64,000 nucleotides of DNA, taken from NCBI RefSeq assembly GCF_024166365.1, contig NC_064842.1, positions 28,429,001 through 28,493,000 on the forward strand, read 5' to 3'. This document shows positions 21,985 to 32,085 of the stretch, piece by piece (the stretch's first letter is position 1; every line of letters begins with the position of its first letter). Made by a program: the position numbers and the translations under genes. The notes beneath the pieces are model-generated. The model had not been told where the DNA came from, made no database searches, and was given only the letters and a program-made list of their open reading frames with translations. This DNA is from Elephas maximus indicus (Eukaryota; Chordata; Mammalia; Proboscidea; Elephantidae).

Positions 21985-22387
21985 ATAAAAAACCAGACTT
22001 ACTGGTCTGACAGAGACTGGAGGAACCCCCAAAACTACGCCCCCCAGACGTTCTATTAACCCAACACTGAAACCATTCTGAAGCCCACTTTTCAGACAAA
22101 GATTAAACAGCCCTATAAAACAAAAAATAACACACGAGGAACGTGCTTCTTAGTTCAATCAAATATATGAGATCGAATGGGCAGCTCATGTCCGAAAGCA
22201 GAAAGGGAAGGCAGGGAGGGACAGGAACTGGTCAAATTGGCATAGGGAACCCTGGGTGGAAAGGGAGAGCATGTTGTAACATTGTGGAGATTGCAATCAA
22301 TGTCATAAAACAATATGTGTATAAATTTTTGCATGAGAAAGGAACTTGTGCTGTAAACTTTCACCTACAGCACAATTTAAAGAAAAA
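21985..22387 (+). mobile_element. L1 3' end, 5'-truncated, inside Tigger1
   Basis: L1 3' UTR text (cagagactggaggaaccccc; cccagacgttctattaaccc) with block order parallel to the 3' UTR of the intact L1, but a clearly different subfamily in its last 180 bases (aatgtcataaaacaatatgtg), which match 6200-6350. Ends in an A-rich tail near 22375-22387. The left boundary is approximate. Confidence 0.75.
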
Positions 22388-23149
22388 GTGCTACTCCAGT
22401 GAACACACAAATGATAAGAAAGTAAAACAGCCTTATTGCTGACATGGAGAAAGTTTTAGTGGTCTGGGTAGAAGATCAAACCAGCCACAACATTCCCTTA
22501 AGCCAAAGTCTAATCTGGAGCAATTCAATGAAGGCTGAGAGAGATGGGGAAGCTGCAGAAGAAAAGTTTAAAGCTAACAGAGATGGGTTTATGAGGTTTA
22601 AGGAAAGAAGCCGTCTCCACAACGTAAAAGTGTAAGGTGAAGCAGCAAGTGCTGATGTGAAGCTGCGGCAAGTTATCCAGAATACCTAGCTAATTGATCA
22701 AGGTGGCTACACTAAACAACAGGTTTTCAGTGTAGACAAAACAGCCCTATATTGGAAGAAGATGCCACCTAGGACTTCCACAGCTGGAGAGGAGAGGTCA
22801 ATGCCTGGCTTCAAAGCTTCAAAGGACAGGCTGACTCCCTTGTTAGGGGCTAATGCAGCTGGTGGCTTTAAGCTGAAGCCAACGCTCATTTACCATTCTG
22901 AAAATCCTAGGGCCCTTAAGAATTATGCTAAATCTACTCTGCTTGTGCTCTAGTAATGGAACAACAAAGCCTGGATGATAGCACATCTGTTTACAGCATG
23001 GCTTACTGAATATTTTAAGCCCACCGTTGAGACCTACTGCTCAGAAAAAAAAAAGATTCCTTTCAAAATATTACTGCTCATTGGCAGTGCATTTGGTCAC
23101 AAAAGAGCACTGATGGAGATATCCATGTCTGCTCACACAACATCCATAT

Positions 23150-23362
23150 CATACAGGGCCTTGGTGGAGCAGTGGTTAAGAGCTCAGCTGCTAACCAAAA
23201 GGTCCGCAGTTCAAGCTCAGCTGCTAACCAAAAGGTCGGCAGTTTGAATTCACCAGCCGCTCCTTGGAAACCATATAGGGCAGTTCTACTCTGTTGCTAT
23301 AGGGTCTCTATGAGTTAGAATCGACTCAACAGCAATAGGTTTTTTTGTTTGTTTGTTTTTTA
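23150..23362 (+). mobile_element. AfroSINE A with an internal tandem duplication
   Basis: Plus-strand copy flanked by acacaacatcc (23135 and 23363). Inside, 33 bases are repeated in tandem (23181-23213 and 23214-23246), covering the end of the A-box side up to the B-box. T-rich tail with gttt repeats. Confidence 0.93.
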
Positions 23363-24189
23363 ACACAACATCCCTTCTGCAGCCCATGGATCAAGGAGTA
23401 ATTCTGACTTTCGAGTCTTATTATTTAAGAAATACATTTCATAAGGCAATACCTGCCATGCCTAGTGATCCCTCTGATAGATCTGGGCAAAATAAATTGA
23501 AAACCTTCTGGAAAAGATTCACCATTCAAGATGCTATTAAGAACATGCATGATTCATGGGAGGAGGTCAAAATATCAACATTAACAGGAGTTTGGAAGAA
23601 GTTGGTTCCAACCCCCATGAATGACTTCGAGGGGTTCAGGATTTCAGTAGAGGAAGTAACTGCAGATGTGGTGGAAATAGAAACAGAATTAGAATTAGAA
23701 GTGGAGCCTGAAGATGTGACCGAATTGCTGTAATCTCAGGATGAAACTTTAACAGACGAAGAGTTGCTTCTTATGGATGAGCTAAGAAAGTGATTTCTTG
23801 AGATGGAACCTACTCTTGGTGAAGATGCCATGAACATTATTGAGATGACAACAAAGGATTTAGAATATTACAGAAACTTCGTTGATAAAACAGTGGCAGA
23901 GTTTGAGAAGACTAACTCCAATTTTGAAAGAAGTTCTACTGTGGGTAAAATGCTATCAAACAGCATCGTATGCTACAGAGAAATCTTTTGTGAAAGGAAG
24001 AGTCAATCAATGTAGCAGACTTCACTGTTGTCTTATTTTAAGAACCTTTACCAACCACTGCCCTGACCACTCAGTAGCCATCAACATTCAGGCAAGACCC
24101 TCCACCAGCAAAAAGATTATGACTCGCTGAAGGCTCAGAGGATGGTTAGCATTTTTTGGCAATAAAGTATTTTTTTTTTTTTTTTTTTT

Positions 24190-25186
24190 ATAATAACTTT
24201 TATTAAGCTTCAAGTGAACGTTTACAAATCCAATCAGTCTGTCACATATAAGTTTACATACATCTCACTCCCTACTCCCACTTACTCTCCCCGTCTTGAG
24301 TCAGCCCTTTCAGTCTCTCCTTTCTTGACAATTTTGCCGGCTTCCCTCTCTCTCTATCCTCCCATCCCCCCTCCAGACAAGAGTTGCCAACACAATCTCA
24401 AGTGTACACCTGATATAATTAGCTCACTCTTCATCAGCGTCTCTCTCCCACCCGCTGACCAGTCCCTTTCATGTCTGATGAGTTGTCTTCAGGGATGGTT
24501 CCTGTCCTGTGTCAACAGAAGGTCTGGAGAACATGACCGCCGGGATTCCTCCAGTCTCAGTCAGACCATTAAGTTTGGTCTTCTTATGAGAATTTGGGGT
24601 CTGCATCCCACTGCTCTCCTGCTCCCTCAGGGGTCCTCTGCTGAGCTCCCTGTCAGGGCAGTCATCAATTGTGGCCGGGCACCAACTAGTTCCTCTGGTC
24701 TCAGGATGATGCAGGTCTCTGGTTCATGTGGCCCTTTCTGTCTCTTGGGCTCTTAGTTGTCATGTGGGCTTGGTGTTCTTCATTTTCCTTTGCTCCAGGT
24801 GGGTTGAGACCAATTGCTGCATCTTAGATGGCTGCTTGTTAGCATTTAAGACCCCAGACGCCACATTTCAAAGTGGGATGCAGAATGATTTCATAATAGA
24901 ATTATTTTGCCAATTGACTTAGAAGTCCCCGCAAACCATGTTCCCCAGACCCCCGCGCTTGCTCCGCTGAGCTTTGAAGCATTCATTTTATCCCGGAAAC
25001 TTCTTTGCTTTTGGTCCAGTCCAATTGAGCTGACCTTCCATGTATTGAGTGTTGTCTTTCCCTTCACCTAAAGCAGTTCTTATCTACTGATTAATCAATA
25101 AAAAAACCCTCTCCCACCCTCCCTCCCTCCCCCCCTCGTAACCACAAAAGTATGTGTTCATCTCAGGTTTACTATTTCTCAAGATC
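24190..25186 (-). other. L1 3' UTR with a G-rich tract
   Basis: About 1 kb between the ORF2 stop and the A-tail. At 25111-25138 the C-rich plus strand gives, on the L1 sense strand, four or more runs of three or more G (ggg-aggg-aggg-aggg type), the polypurine tract known from mammalian L1 3' UTRs and able in principle to form a G-quadruplex. Confidence 0.85.
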
Positions 25187-28100
25187 TTATAATAGTGGTC
25201 TTATACAATATTTGTCCTTTTGCCTCTGACTCATTTCGCTCAGCATAATGCCTTCCAGGTTCCTCCATGTTATGAAATGTTTCAGAGATTCGTCACTGTT
25301 CTTTATCGATGCGTAGTATTCCATTGTGTGAATATACCACAATTTATTTACCCATTCATCCGTTGATGGACACCTTGGTTGCTTCCAACTTTTTGCTATT
25401 GTAAACAGAGCTGCAATAAACATGGGTGTGCATATATCTGTTTGTATGAAGGCTCTTGTATCTGTAGGGTATATTCCGAGGAGTGGGATTTCTGGGTTGT
25501 ATGGTAGTTCTATTTCTAACTGTTTAAGATAACGCCAGATAGATTTCCAAAGTGGTTGTACCATTTTACATTCCCACCAGCAGTGTATGAGAGTTCCAAT
25601 CTCTCCGCAGCCTCTCCAACATTTATTATTTTGTGTTTTTTGGATTAATGCCAGCCTTGCTGGTGTGAGATGGAATCTCATCGTAGTTTTAATTTGCATT
25701 TCTCTAATGGCTAATGATCGAGAGCATTTTCTCATGTATCTGTTGGCTGCCTGAATATCTTCTTTAGAGAAATGTGTGTTCATATCCTTTGCCCACTTCT
25801 TGATTGGGTTGTTTGTCTTTTTGTGGTTGAGTTTTGACAGAATCATGTAGATTTTAGAGATCAGGCGCTGGTCGGAAATGTCATAGCTGAAAATTCTTTC
25901 CCAATCTGTAGGTGGTCTTTTTACTCTTTTGGTGAAGTCTTTAGATGAGCATAGGTGTTTGATTTTTAGGAGCTCCCAGTTATCGGGTTTCTCTTCATCA
26001 TTTTTGGTAATGTTTTGTATTCTGTTTATACCTTGTATTAGGGCTCCTAGGGTTGTCCCAATTTTTTCTTCCATGATCTTTATCGTTTTAGTCTTTATGT
26101 TTAGGTCTTTGATCCACTTGGAGTTAGTTTTTGTGCATGGTGTGAGGTATGGGTCCTGTTTCATTTTTTTGCAAATGGATATCCAGTTATGCCAGCACCA
26201 TTTGTTAAAAAGGCTGTCTTTTCTCCAGTTAATTGACACTGGTCCTTTGTCAAATATCAGCTGCTCATACGTGGATGGATCTATGTCTGGGTTCTCAATT
26301 CTGTTCCATTGGTCTATGTGTCTGTTGTTGTACCAATACCAGGCTGTTTTGACTACTGTGGCTGTATAATAGGTTCTGAAGTCAGGTAAGGTGAGGCCTC
26401 CCACTTTCTTCTTCTTTTTCAGTAGTGCTTTGCTTATCCGGGGCTTCTTTCCCTTCCATATGAAGTTGGTGATTTGTTTCTCTATCCCCTTAAAATATGA
26501 CATTGGAATTTGGATCGGAAGTGCGTTAAATGTATAGATGGCTTTTGGTAGAATAGACATTTTTACTATGTTAAGTCTTCCTATCCATGAGCAAGGTATG
26601 TTTTTCCACTTAAGTATGTCCTTTTGAATTTCTTGTAGTAGAGCTTTGTAGTTTTCTTTGTATAGGTCTTTTACATCCTTGGTAAGATTTATTCCTAAGT
26701 ATCTTATCTTCTTGGGGGCTACCGTGAATGGTATTGATTTGGTTATTTCCTCTTCGGTGTTCTTTTTGTTGATGTAGAGGAATCCAAGTGATTTTTGTAT
26801 GTTTATTTTATAACCTGAGACTCTGCCAAACTCTTCTATTAGTTTCAGTAGTTTTCTGGAGGATTCCTTAGGGTTTTCTGTGTATATAATCATGTCATCT
26901 GCAAATAGTGATAACTTTACTTCTTCCTTGCCAATCCGGATACCTTTTATTTCTTTGTCTAGCCTGATTGCCCTGGCTAAGACTTCCAACACGATGTTGA
27001 ATAAGAGCGGTGATAAAGGGCATCCTTGTCTGGTTCCCGTTCTCAAGGGAAATGCTTTCAGGTTCTCTCCATTTAGAGTGATATTGGCTGTTGGCTTTGC
27101 ATAGATGCCCTTTATTATGTTGAGGAATTTTCCTTCAATTCCTATTTTGGTAAGAGTTTTTATCATGAATGGGTGTTGGACTTTGTCAAATGCCTTTTCT
27201 GCATCAATTGATAAGATCATGTGGTTTTTGTCTTTTGTTTTATTTATGTGATGGATTACATTAATGGTTTTTCTGATATTAAACCAGCCTTGCATACCTG
27301 GTATAAATCCCACTTGATCAGGGTGAATTATTTTTTTGATGTGTTGTTGGATTCTATTGGCTAGAATTTTGTTGAGGATTTTTGCATCAATGTTCATGAG
27401 GGATATAGGTCTATAATTTTCTTTTTTTGTAATGTCTTTACCTGGTTTTGGTATCAGGGAGATGGTGGCTTCATAGAATGAGTTGGGTAGTATTCCGTCA
27501 TTTTCTATGCTTTGGAATACCTTTAGTAGTAGTGGTGTTAACTCTTCTCTGAAAATTTGGTAGAACTCTGCAGTGAAGCCGTCCGGGCCAGGACTTTTTT
27601 TTGTTGGGAGTTTTTTGATTACCGTTTCAATCGCTTTTTTTGTTATGGGTCTATTTAGTTGTTCTGCTTCTGAATGTGTTAGTTTAGGTAGGTAGTGTTT
27701 TTCAAGGAATTCATCCATTTCTTCTAGGTTTTCAAATTTGTTAGAGTACAATTTTTCATAATAATCTGAAATGATTCTTTTAATTTCATTTGGTTCTGTT
27801 GTGATGTGGTCCTTCTCATTTCTTATTCGGGTTATTTGTTTCCTTTCCTGTATTTCTTTAGTCAGTCTAGCCAATGGTTTATCAATTTTGTTAATTTTTT
27901 CAAAGAACCAGCTTTTGGCTTTGTTAATTCTTTCAATTGTTTTTCTGTTCTCTAATTCATTTAGTTCAGCTCTAATTTTTATTATTTGTCTTCTTCTGGT
28001 GCCTGATGGATTCTTTTGTTGCTCACTTTCTATTTGTTCAAGTTGTAGGGACAGTTCTCTGATTTTGGCTCTTTCTTCTTTTTGTATGTGTGCATTTATT

Positions 28101-29002
28101 GATATAAATTGACCTCTGAGCACTGCTTTTGCTGTGTCCCAGAGGTTTTGATAGGAAGTATTTTCATTCTCGTTGCTTTCTATGAATTTCCTTATTCCCT
28201 CCTTGATGTCTTCTATAACCCAGTCTTTTTTCAGGAGGGTATTGTTCATTTTCCAAGTATTTGATTTCTTTTCCCTCGTTCTTCTGTTATTGATCTCTAG
28301 TTTTATTGCCTTGTGGTCTGAGAAGATGCTTTGTAATATTTCGATGTTTTGGACTCTGCAAAGGTTTATTTTATGACCTAATATGTGGTCTATTCTAGAG
28401 AATGTTCCATGTGCGCTAGAAAAAAAAGTATATTTTGCAGCAGTTGGGTGGAGAGTTCTGTATAAGTCAATGAGGTCAAGTTGGTTGATTGTTGTAATTA
28501 GATCTTCCGTGTCTCTGTTGAGCTTCTTACTGGATGTCCTGTCCTTCTCCGAAAGGGGTGTGTTGAAGTCTCCTACTATAATTGTGGAGGTATCTATCTC
28601 GCTTTTCAGTTCTGTTAAAATTTGATTTATATATCTTGCAGCCCTGTCATTGGGTGCGTAAATATTTAATATGGTTATGTCTTCCTGATCAATTGTACCT
28701 TTTATCATTATATAGTGTCCTTCTTTATCCTTTGTGGTGGATTTAAGTCTAAAGTCTATTTTGTCAGAAATTAATATTGCTACTCCTCTTCTTTTTTGCT
28801 TATTGTTTGCTTGATATACTTTTTTCCATCCTTTGAGTTTTAGTTTGTTTGTGTCTCTAAGTCTAAGGTGTGTCTCTTGTAGGCAGCATATAGATGGATC
28901 GTGTTTCTTTATCCAGTCTGTGACTCTCTGTCTCTTTATTGGTGCATTTAGTCCATTTACATTCAGGGTAATTATAGATAAATAAGTTTTTAGTGCTGTC
29001 AT
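25187..29002 (-). CDS. L1 ORF2 protein: endonuclease and reverse transcriptase
   Basis: An open frame of 1271 codons, close to the about 1275 of human L1. The protein nicks genomic DNA at TT/AAAA-like sites and primes reverse transcription of its own mRNA there. Endonuclease residues are all in place with the same numbers as in the human protein: N14, E43, D145, N147, D205, D229, H230. The reverse transcriptase spans about 440-770 with the FADD box at 700-703 (D702 and D703 at 26894-26899); upstream are RPISLM and [10 protein letters not shown]. The C-terminal Cys/His motif (C1128, C1132, H1140, C1145) is intact. The start ATG is at 29002-29000. I see no defect; activity is an inference. Confidence 0.97.
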   Translation of the reverse strand: MTALKTYLSIITLNVNGLNAPIKRQRVTDWIKKHDPSICCLQETHLRLRDTNKLKLKGWKKVYQANNKQKRRGVAILISDKIDFRLKSTTKDKEGHYIMIKGTIDQEDITILNIYAPNDRAARYINQILTELKSEIDTSTIIVGDFNTPLSEKDRTSSKKLNRDTEDLITTINQLDLIDLYRTLHPTAAKYTFFSSAHGTFSRIDHILGHKINLCRVQNIEILQSIFSDHKAIKLEINNRRTREKKSNTWKMNNTLLKKDWVIEDIKEGIRKFIESNENENTSYQNLWDTAKAVLRGQFISINAHIQKEERAKIRELSLQLEQIESEQQKNPSGTRRRQIIKIRAELNELENRKTIERINKAKSWFFEKINKIDKPLARLTKEIQERKQITRIRNEKDHITTEPNEIKRIISDYYEKLYSNKFENLEEMDEFLEKHYLPKLTHSEAEQLNRPITKKAIETVIKKLPTKKSPGPDGFTAEFYQIFREELTPLLLKVFQSIENDGILPNSFYEATISLIPKPGKDITKKENYRPISLMNIDAKILNKILANRIQQHIKKIIHPDQVGFIPGMQGWFNIRKTINVIHHINKTKDKNHMILSIDAEKAFDKVQHPFMIKTLTKIGIEGKFLNIIKGIYAKPTANITLNGENLKAFPLRTGTRQGCPLSPLLFNIVLEVLARAIRLDKEIKGIRIGKEEVKLSLFADDMIIYTENPKESSRKLLKLIEEFGRVSGYKINIQKSLGFLYINKKNTEEEITKSIPFTVAPKKIRYLGINLTKDVKDLYKENYKALLQEIQKDILKWKNIPCSWIGRLNIVKMSILPKAIYTFNALPIQIPMSYFKGIEKQITNFIWKGKKPRISKALLKKKKKVGGLTLPDFRTYYTATVVKTAWYWYNNRHIDQWNRIENPDIDPSTYEQLIFDKGPVSINWRKDSLFNKWCWHNWISICKKMKQDPYLTPCTKTNSKWIKDLNIKTKTIKIMEEKIGTTLGALIQGINRIQNITKNDEEKPDNWELLKIKHLCSSKDFTKRVKRPPTDWERIFSYDISDQRLISKIYMILSKLNHKKTNNPIKKWAKDMNTHFSKEDIQAANRYMRKCSRSLAIREMQIKTTMRFHLTPARLALIQKTQNNKCWRGCGEIGTLIHCWWECKMVQPLWKSIWRYLKQLEIELPYNPEIPLLGIYPTDTRAFIQTDICTPMFIAALFTIAKSWKQPRCPSTDEWVNKLWYIHTMEYYASIKNSDESLKHFITWRNLEGIMLSEMSQRQKDKYCIRPLL

Positions 29003-29265
29003 TTTGATGCCTTTTTATGTGTGTTGTTGACAATTTCATTTTTCCACATACTTTTTTGTGCTGAGGCGTTTTTCTTAGTAAATTGTGAGATCCTCACTTT
29101 CATAGTGTTTGACTTTATGTTAGTTGAGTCGTTACGTTTTTCTTGGTTTTTGTCTTGAGTTATAGAGTTGTTATACCTTTTTGTGGTTACCTCATTATAT
29201 ACCCCTATTTTTCTAAGTAAAAACCTAACTTGTATTGTTCTATATCGCCTTGTATCAGTCTCCAT
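28999..29265 (-). CDS. Small frame in the L1 spacer, overlapping the ORF2 start
   Basis: In the spacer of about 458 bases between ORF1 and ORF2 lies an open frame of about 88 codons from the ATG near 29265 (a few codons more from a TTG). Its TGA overlaps the ORF2 ATG as ATGA (29002-28999). The product would be basic and rich in N, T and K, with no motif that I recognise. Human L1 has only about 60 bases here. Whether it is translated is unknown; the frame may be chance. Base counts in the A-run near 29220 should be verified, since one base decides the frame upstream. Confidence 0.35.
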   Translation of the reverse strand: METDTRRYRTIQVRFLLRKIGVYNEVTTKRYNNSITQDKNQEKRNDSTNIKSNTMKVRISQFTKKNASAQKSMWKNEIVNNTHKKASK

Positions 29266-29460
29266 ATGGCAGTTCAATGCCTCCTGTATTTAGTCCCTCT
29301 TTTTGATTATTGTGATCTTTTACCTATTGACTTCCATGATTCCCTGTTATGTGTATTTTTTTTTTAATTAATCTTAATTTGTTTGTTTTTGTGATTTCCC
29401 TATTTGAGTTGATATCAGGACGTTCTGTTTTGTGACCTTGTGTTGTGCTGTTATCTGATA

Positions 29461-30477
29461 TTATTGGTTCTCTGACCAAACAATATCCTTTAGTATTTCT
29501 TGTAGCTTTGGTTTGGTTTTTGCAAATTCTCTAAACTTGTGTTTGTCTGTAAATATCTTAATTTCGCCTTCATATTTCAGAGAGAGTTTTGCTGGATATA
29601 TGATCCTTGGTTGGCAGTTTTTCTCCTTCAGTGTTCTGTATATGTCGTCCCATTCCCTTCTTGCCTGCATGGTTTCTGCTGAGTAGTCAGAACATATTCT
29701 TATTGATTCTCCCTTGAAAGAAACCTTTCTTTTCTCCCTGGCTGCTTTTAAAATTTTCTGTTTATCTTTGGTTTTGGTGAGTTTGATGATAATATGTCTT
29801 GGTGTTTTTCTTTTTGGATCAATCTTAAACGGGGTTCGATGAGCATCTTGGATAGATATCCTTTCGTCTTTCATGATGTCAGGGAAGTTTTCTGTCAGAA
29901 GTTCTTCAACTATTTTCTCTGTGTTTTCTGTCCCTCCTCCCTGTTCTGGGACTCCAGTCACCCGCAGGTTATCCTTCTTGATAGAGTCCCACATAATTCT
30001 TAGGGTTTCTTCATTTTTTTTAATTCTTTTATCTGATTTTTTTTCAGCTATGTTGGTGTTGATTCCCTGGTCCTCCAAATGTCCCAGTCTGCATTCTAAT
30101 TGCTCGAGTCTGCTCCTCTGACTTCCTAGTGTGTTGTCTAATTCTGTTATTTTATTGTTAATCTTTTGGATTTCTACATGTTGTCTCTCTATGGATTCTT
30201 GCAACTTATTAATTTTTCCAGTATGTTCTTGAATAATCTTTTTGAGTTCTTCAACAGTTTTATCAGTGTGTTCCTTGGCTTTTTCTGCAGATATCCTAAT
30301 TTCATTTGTGATATCATTAAGCATTCTGTAAATTAGTTTTTTATATTCTGTATCTGATAATTCCAAAATTGTATCTTCATTTGGGAAAGATTTTGATTCT
30401 TTTGTTTGGGGAGTTGGAGAAGCTGTCACGGTCTGCTTCTTTAAGTGGTTTGATATGGATTGTTGTCTCCGAGCCAT
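29461..30477 (-). CDS. L1 ORF1 protein: RNA-binding chaperone
   Basis: 338 codons from the ATG at 30477-30475 (a GTG precedes it directly; the ATG has G at -3 and +4, a good context). The human protein has 338. It forms trimers that coat L1 RNA. Visible parts: a short basic head, a heptad-like coiled coil (about 50-165, e.g. LEQLECRLGHLEDQ), an RRM-like domain (about 166-262, starting LRVTGVPEQ) and the C-terminal domain (about 265-325, with ARREWDDI and RIIYPAKLSL). No stop or shift. The spacer to ORF2 is about 458 bases. Confidence 0.96.
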   Translation of the reverse strand: MARRQQSISNHLKKQTVTASPTPQTKESKSFPNEDTILELSDTEYKKLIYRMLNDITNEIRISAEKAKEHTDKTVEELKKIIQEHTGKINKLQESIERQHVEIQKINNKITELDNTLGSQRSRLEQLECRLGHLEDQGINTNIAEKKSDKRIKKNEETLRIMWDSIKKDNLRVTGVPEQGGGTENTEKIVEELLTENFPDIMKDERISIQDAHRTPFKIDPKRKTPRHIIIKLTKTKDKQKILKAAREKRKVSFKGESIRICSDYSAETMQARREWDDIYRTLKEKNCQPRIIYPAKLSLKYEGEIKIFTDKHKFREFAKTKPKLQEILKDIVWSENQ

Positions 30478-30480
30478 CAC

Positions 30481-31517
30481 TGGGAAACTAGTTTTTCCAG
30501 AAAATCCGCTAAAAAAAAACTGCAGTCAGATCCCTATCAGAGTTCTCCCTCTGGCTCAGGCTATTCAGATGTTAATGAAGCCGCCTGGGGAGGGTGGGGG
30601 AGGGAACAGAGAGATAGGAGAGTAGCACCTCAGAATATAGCCAGAGTTGCTTGTCTTGCTTGGAATGACTATTATATCTGAGATTCCCGCGGGCGCGTCG
30701 CCTATGTGTGCTGTCTGTGTGGAGATTGCCCCCGGGGGGTCTGGCCCGGTGGAGTCACGGTCAGATCCTCCGCTTCCAGCCCCACGCCCAGCGTCAAGGC
30801 TCCCCTACTGGGACGGTGCACTGTCGACTCCAAAATCAGTCGCTGCCTCCCGGGGACTTCTCGTCCCTCCAGCCGCGTGGCCGTGCCGCCCCCGTGAACC
30901 AGGTGGGCCCCCTCCCGGGGTTAGTTCAGATGGGTGGAGTAGCTCCCCGTGCTTGTGCCGCGACCGAGTGTCCCGGCTGGAACGCTGTTCTCCCCGCTCC
31001 AATACCAGTCGCTGCCTCCCGGGGACTTCTCCTACCGGCTGCGTCCCACGCCGCCCGCGCGACCCGGATGGTCACCTTCCCGGGGTTAGTTCAGGGGGTG
31101 GAGCAACTCTCCGTGTTTATGGCGTACCTGCGTGCAGTCCAAATCCCTGTGGGACGGTTCCCCGGCTCAGATGCTGCTCTTTCTGCTCCAAGATCAGTCA
31201 CTGCCTCCCGGGGACTTCTCCTAACGGCTGCGTCCCACGCCGCCCGTGGAACCGGCTAGTCCCCCTCCCGGGGTTAGTTCAGGGGGGTGGAGCAGGTCTC
31301 TGTGCTTGTGCCGTACCTGACTGGTACGCTGGCTCCAGGCTCTGGAAACAATCGCTGCTTCCCCGTATTAGTTCGTTCTCCGTCTCTAAATCTGTGTTTG
31401 TTGTTCAGGGTTCGTAGATTGTTATGTATGTGATCGATTCACTTGTTTTTCCGTGTCTTTGTTGTAAGAGGGATCCGAGGTAGCGTCTGCCTAGTCCGCC
31501 ATCTTGGCTCCGCCCAC
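30481..31517 (-). promoter_or_regulatory. L1 leader with internal promoter
   Basis: About 1.04 kb of GC- and CpG-rich leader upstream of ORF1. In L1s this region holds the RNA polymerase II promoter that starts at its own first base. The far end (31499-31516) has gccatcttggctccgccc: its reverse complement at the very 5' end carries the GGCGGAG...AAGATGGC sequence, and the AAGATGGC core matches the YY1 site that positions transcription start in human L1. The leader is built partly of tandem units (30800-31380). Long frames on the opposite strand are byproducts of high GC. Confidence 0.85.
30800..31380 (-). repeat. Tandem monomers in the L1 leader
   Basis: The word ctgcctcccggggacttctc begins at 30843, 31012 and 31201, and cccggggttagttcag at 30914, 31079 and 31267. 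This gives three imperfect units with periods of about 165-189 bases, plus a partial fourth at about 31354. The units differ by small deletions and point changes. Confidence 0.9.
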
Positions 31518-31785
31518 AATAAAGTATTTTTTAATTAAGGTATGTACGTTGCTTTTTAGACATAAAAGTGTGCTATTGCACACTTAATAGACTAAAGGAT
31601 AAGGTAAACATAACTTTTATATGCACTGGGAAACCAGAAAATTTGTGCAACTTGCTTTATTGTGATACTCACTTTATTGTAGTGGACTGGAGCCAAACCC
31701 ACAATGTCTCTGAGGTAAGCCTGTATACATGGCACATAATATATACTATAATACATTTACTAGTGTTTATTAAGGAACTATGGGA

Positions 31786-32085
31786 GCATTGGTGGTTCAA
31801 TGATAGAACTCTTACTTTCCAAGCAGGAGACCTGGGTTTGCTTCCCAGCCAATGCACCTCCTACACAGCCACCACCCATCTGTCAGTGGAGGCTTGTGTA
31901 TTGCCATGATGCTAAACAGGTTTCAGTGGCGCTTCCAGACTAAGAAGAAAGGCCTGGTGACCTACTTCCAAAATCAGACAATGAAAATTCTATGCATCAT
32001 CAATCATGGGGATATGGAGGACCAGGCAGCATTTTGTCCCATTGTTCATGAGTCAGGGACTGACTTGATGGCAGCTAATAATAAC
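31786..32085 (+). mobile_element. Gly-head SINE, copy 2 (best head)
   Basis: 31786-31856 is close to a complete tRNA-Gly (GCC type): gcattggtggttcaatgata start, T-arm-like gggtttgcttccc, closing ccaatgc plus a discriminator A, then cc. RTE 5' sequence follows (ccacccatctgtcag at 31872, without the ggaagctatgcc block), then the RTE 3' end (catggggatatggaggacc at 32007) and an (aat/aac) tail. It sits 60 bases after the Tigger1 end. Confidence 0.88.

Larger units (their letters stand above)
21787..24020 (+). pseudogene. Tigger1 transposase, broken
   Basis: Relic of the pogo-type transposase that cut and pasted the element at TA sites. An N-terminal CENP-B-like helix-turn-helix start is visible at 21787-21987 (residues [12 protein letters not shown], then TVSQVV), then DDE-domain pieces (22690-22953, with TALYWKKMP-like wording; 22975-23155), the part with LQPMDQGV and YLRNTFHKA (23353-23733) and the C-terminal end (23803-24015). 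An L1 tail and an AfroSINE interrupt it, and several stops and frameshifts are present. No function is possible. Confidence 0.9.
24176..31517 (-). mobile_element. Full-length L1 LINE with intact ORF1 and ORF2
   Basis: A complete L1 of about 7.3 kb on the minus strand: leader (31517-30481), ORF1, a spacer, ORF2, a 3' UTR and an A-tail (the T-run at 24176-24189). A perfect 15-base target duplication (aataaagtatttttt) flanks it at 24161-24175 and 31518-31532. The 5' end is complete (gccatcttggctccgccc at 31499-31516 in reverse). It is inserted into the 3' part of Tigger1. Both frames are open, which indicates a recent insertion and possible competence. Confidence 0.97.
21336..31723 (+). mobile_element. 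Tigger1 (pogo/Tc1-mariner) DNA transposon with later insertions
   Basis: The ends are an inverted repeat (ggcatacctcattttattg at 21338; cactttattgtag and gaggtaagcc near 31668-31720) and TA is duplicated outside (21334-21335 and 31724-31725). Without the inserts the element is about 2.4 kb, the usual Tigger1 length. Insertions, in order along the sequence: an L1 3' end, an AfroSINE and a full-length L1. Tigger1 was active early in placental evolution, so it is the oldest layer. Confidence 0.93.

Noticed and set aside
22143-22442. Plus-strand frame of 99 codons
   Set aside because: It spans the end of an L1 3' UTR and the start of Tigger1 sequence, so it is a chance fusion frame.
25929-28625. 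Plus-strand frames within the L1
   Set aside because: They are antisense to the intact ORF2 and have the F/L/S-rich composition of reversed coding sequence.
31786-31858. A tRNA-Gly gene
   Set aside because: The anticodon region is changed, arms carry mismatches and the sequence runs directly into RTE-derived SINE sequence, so it is a SINE head and not a working tRNA gene.
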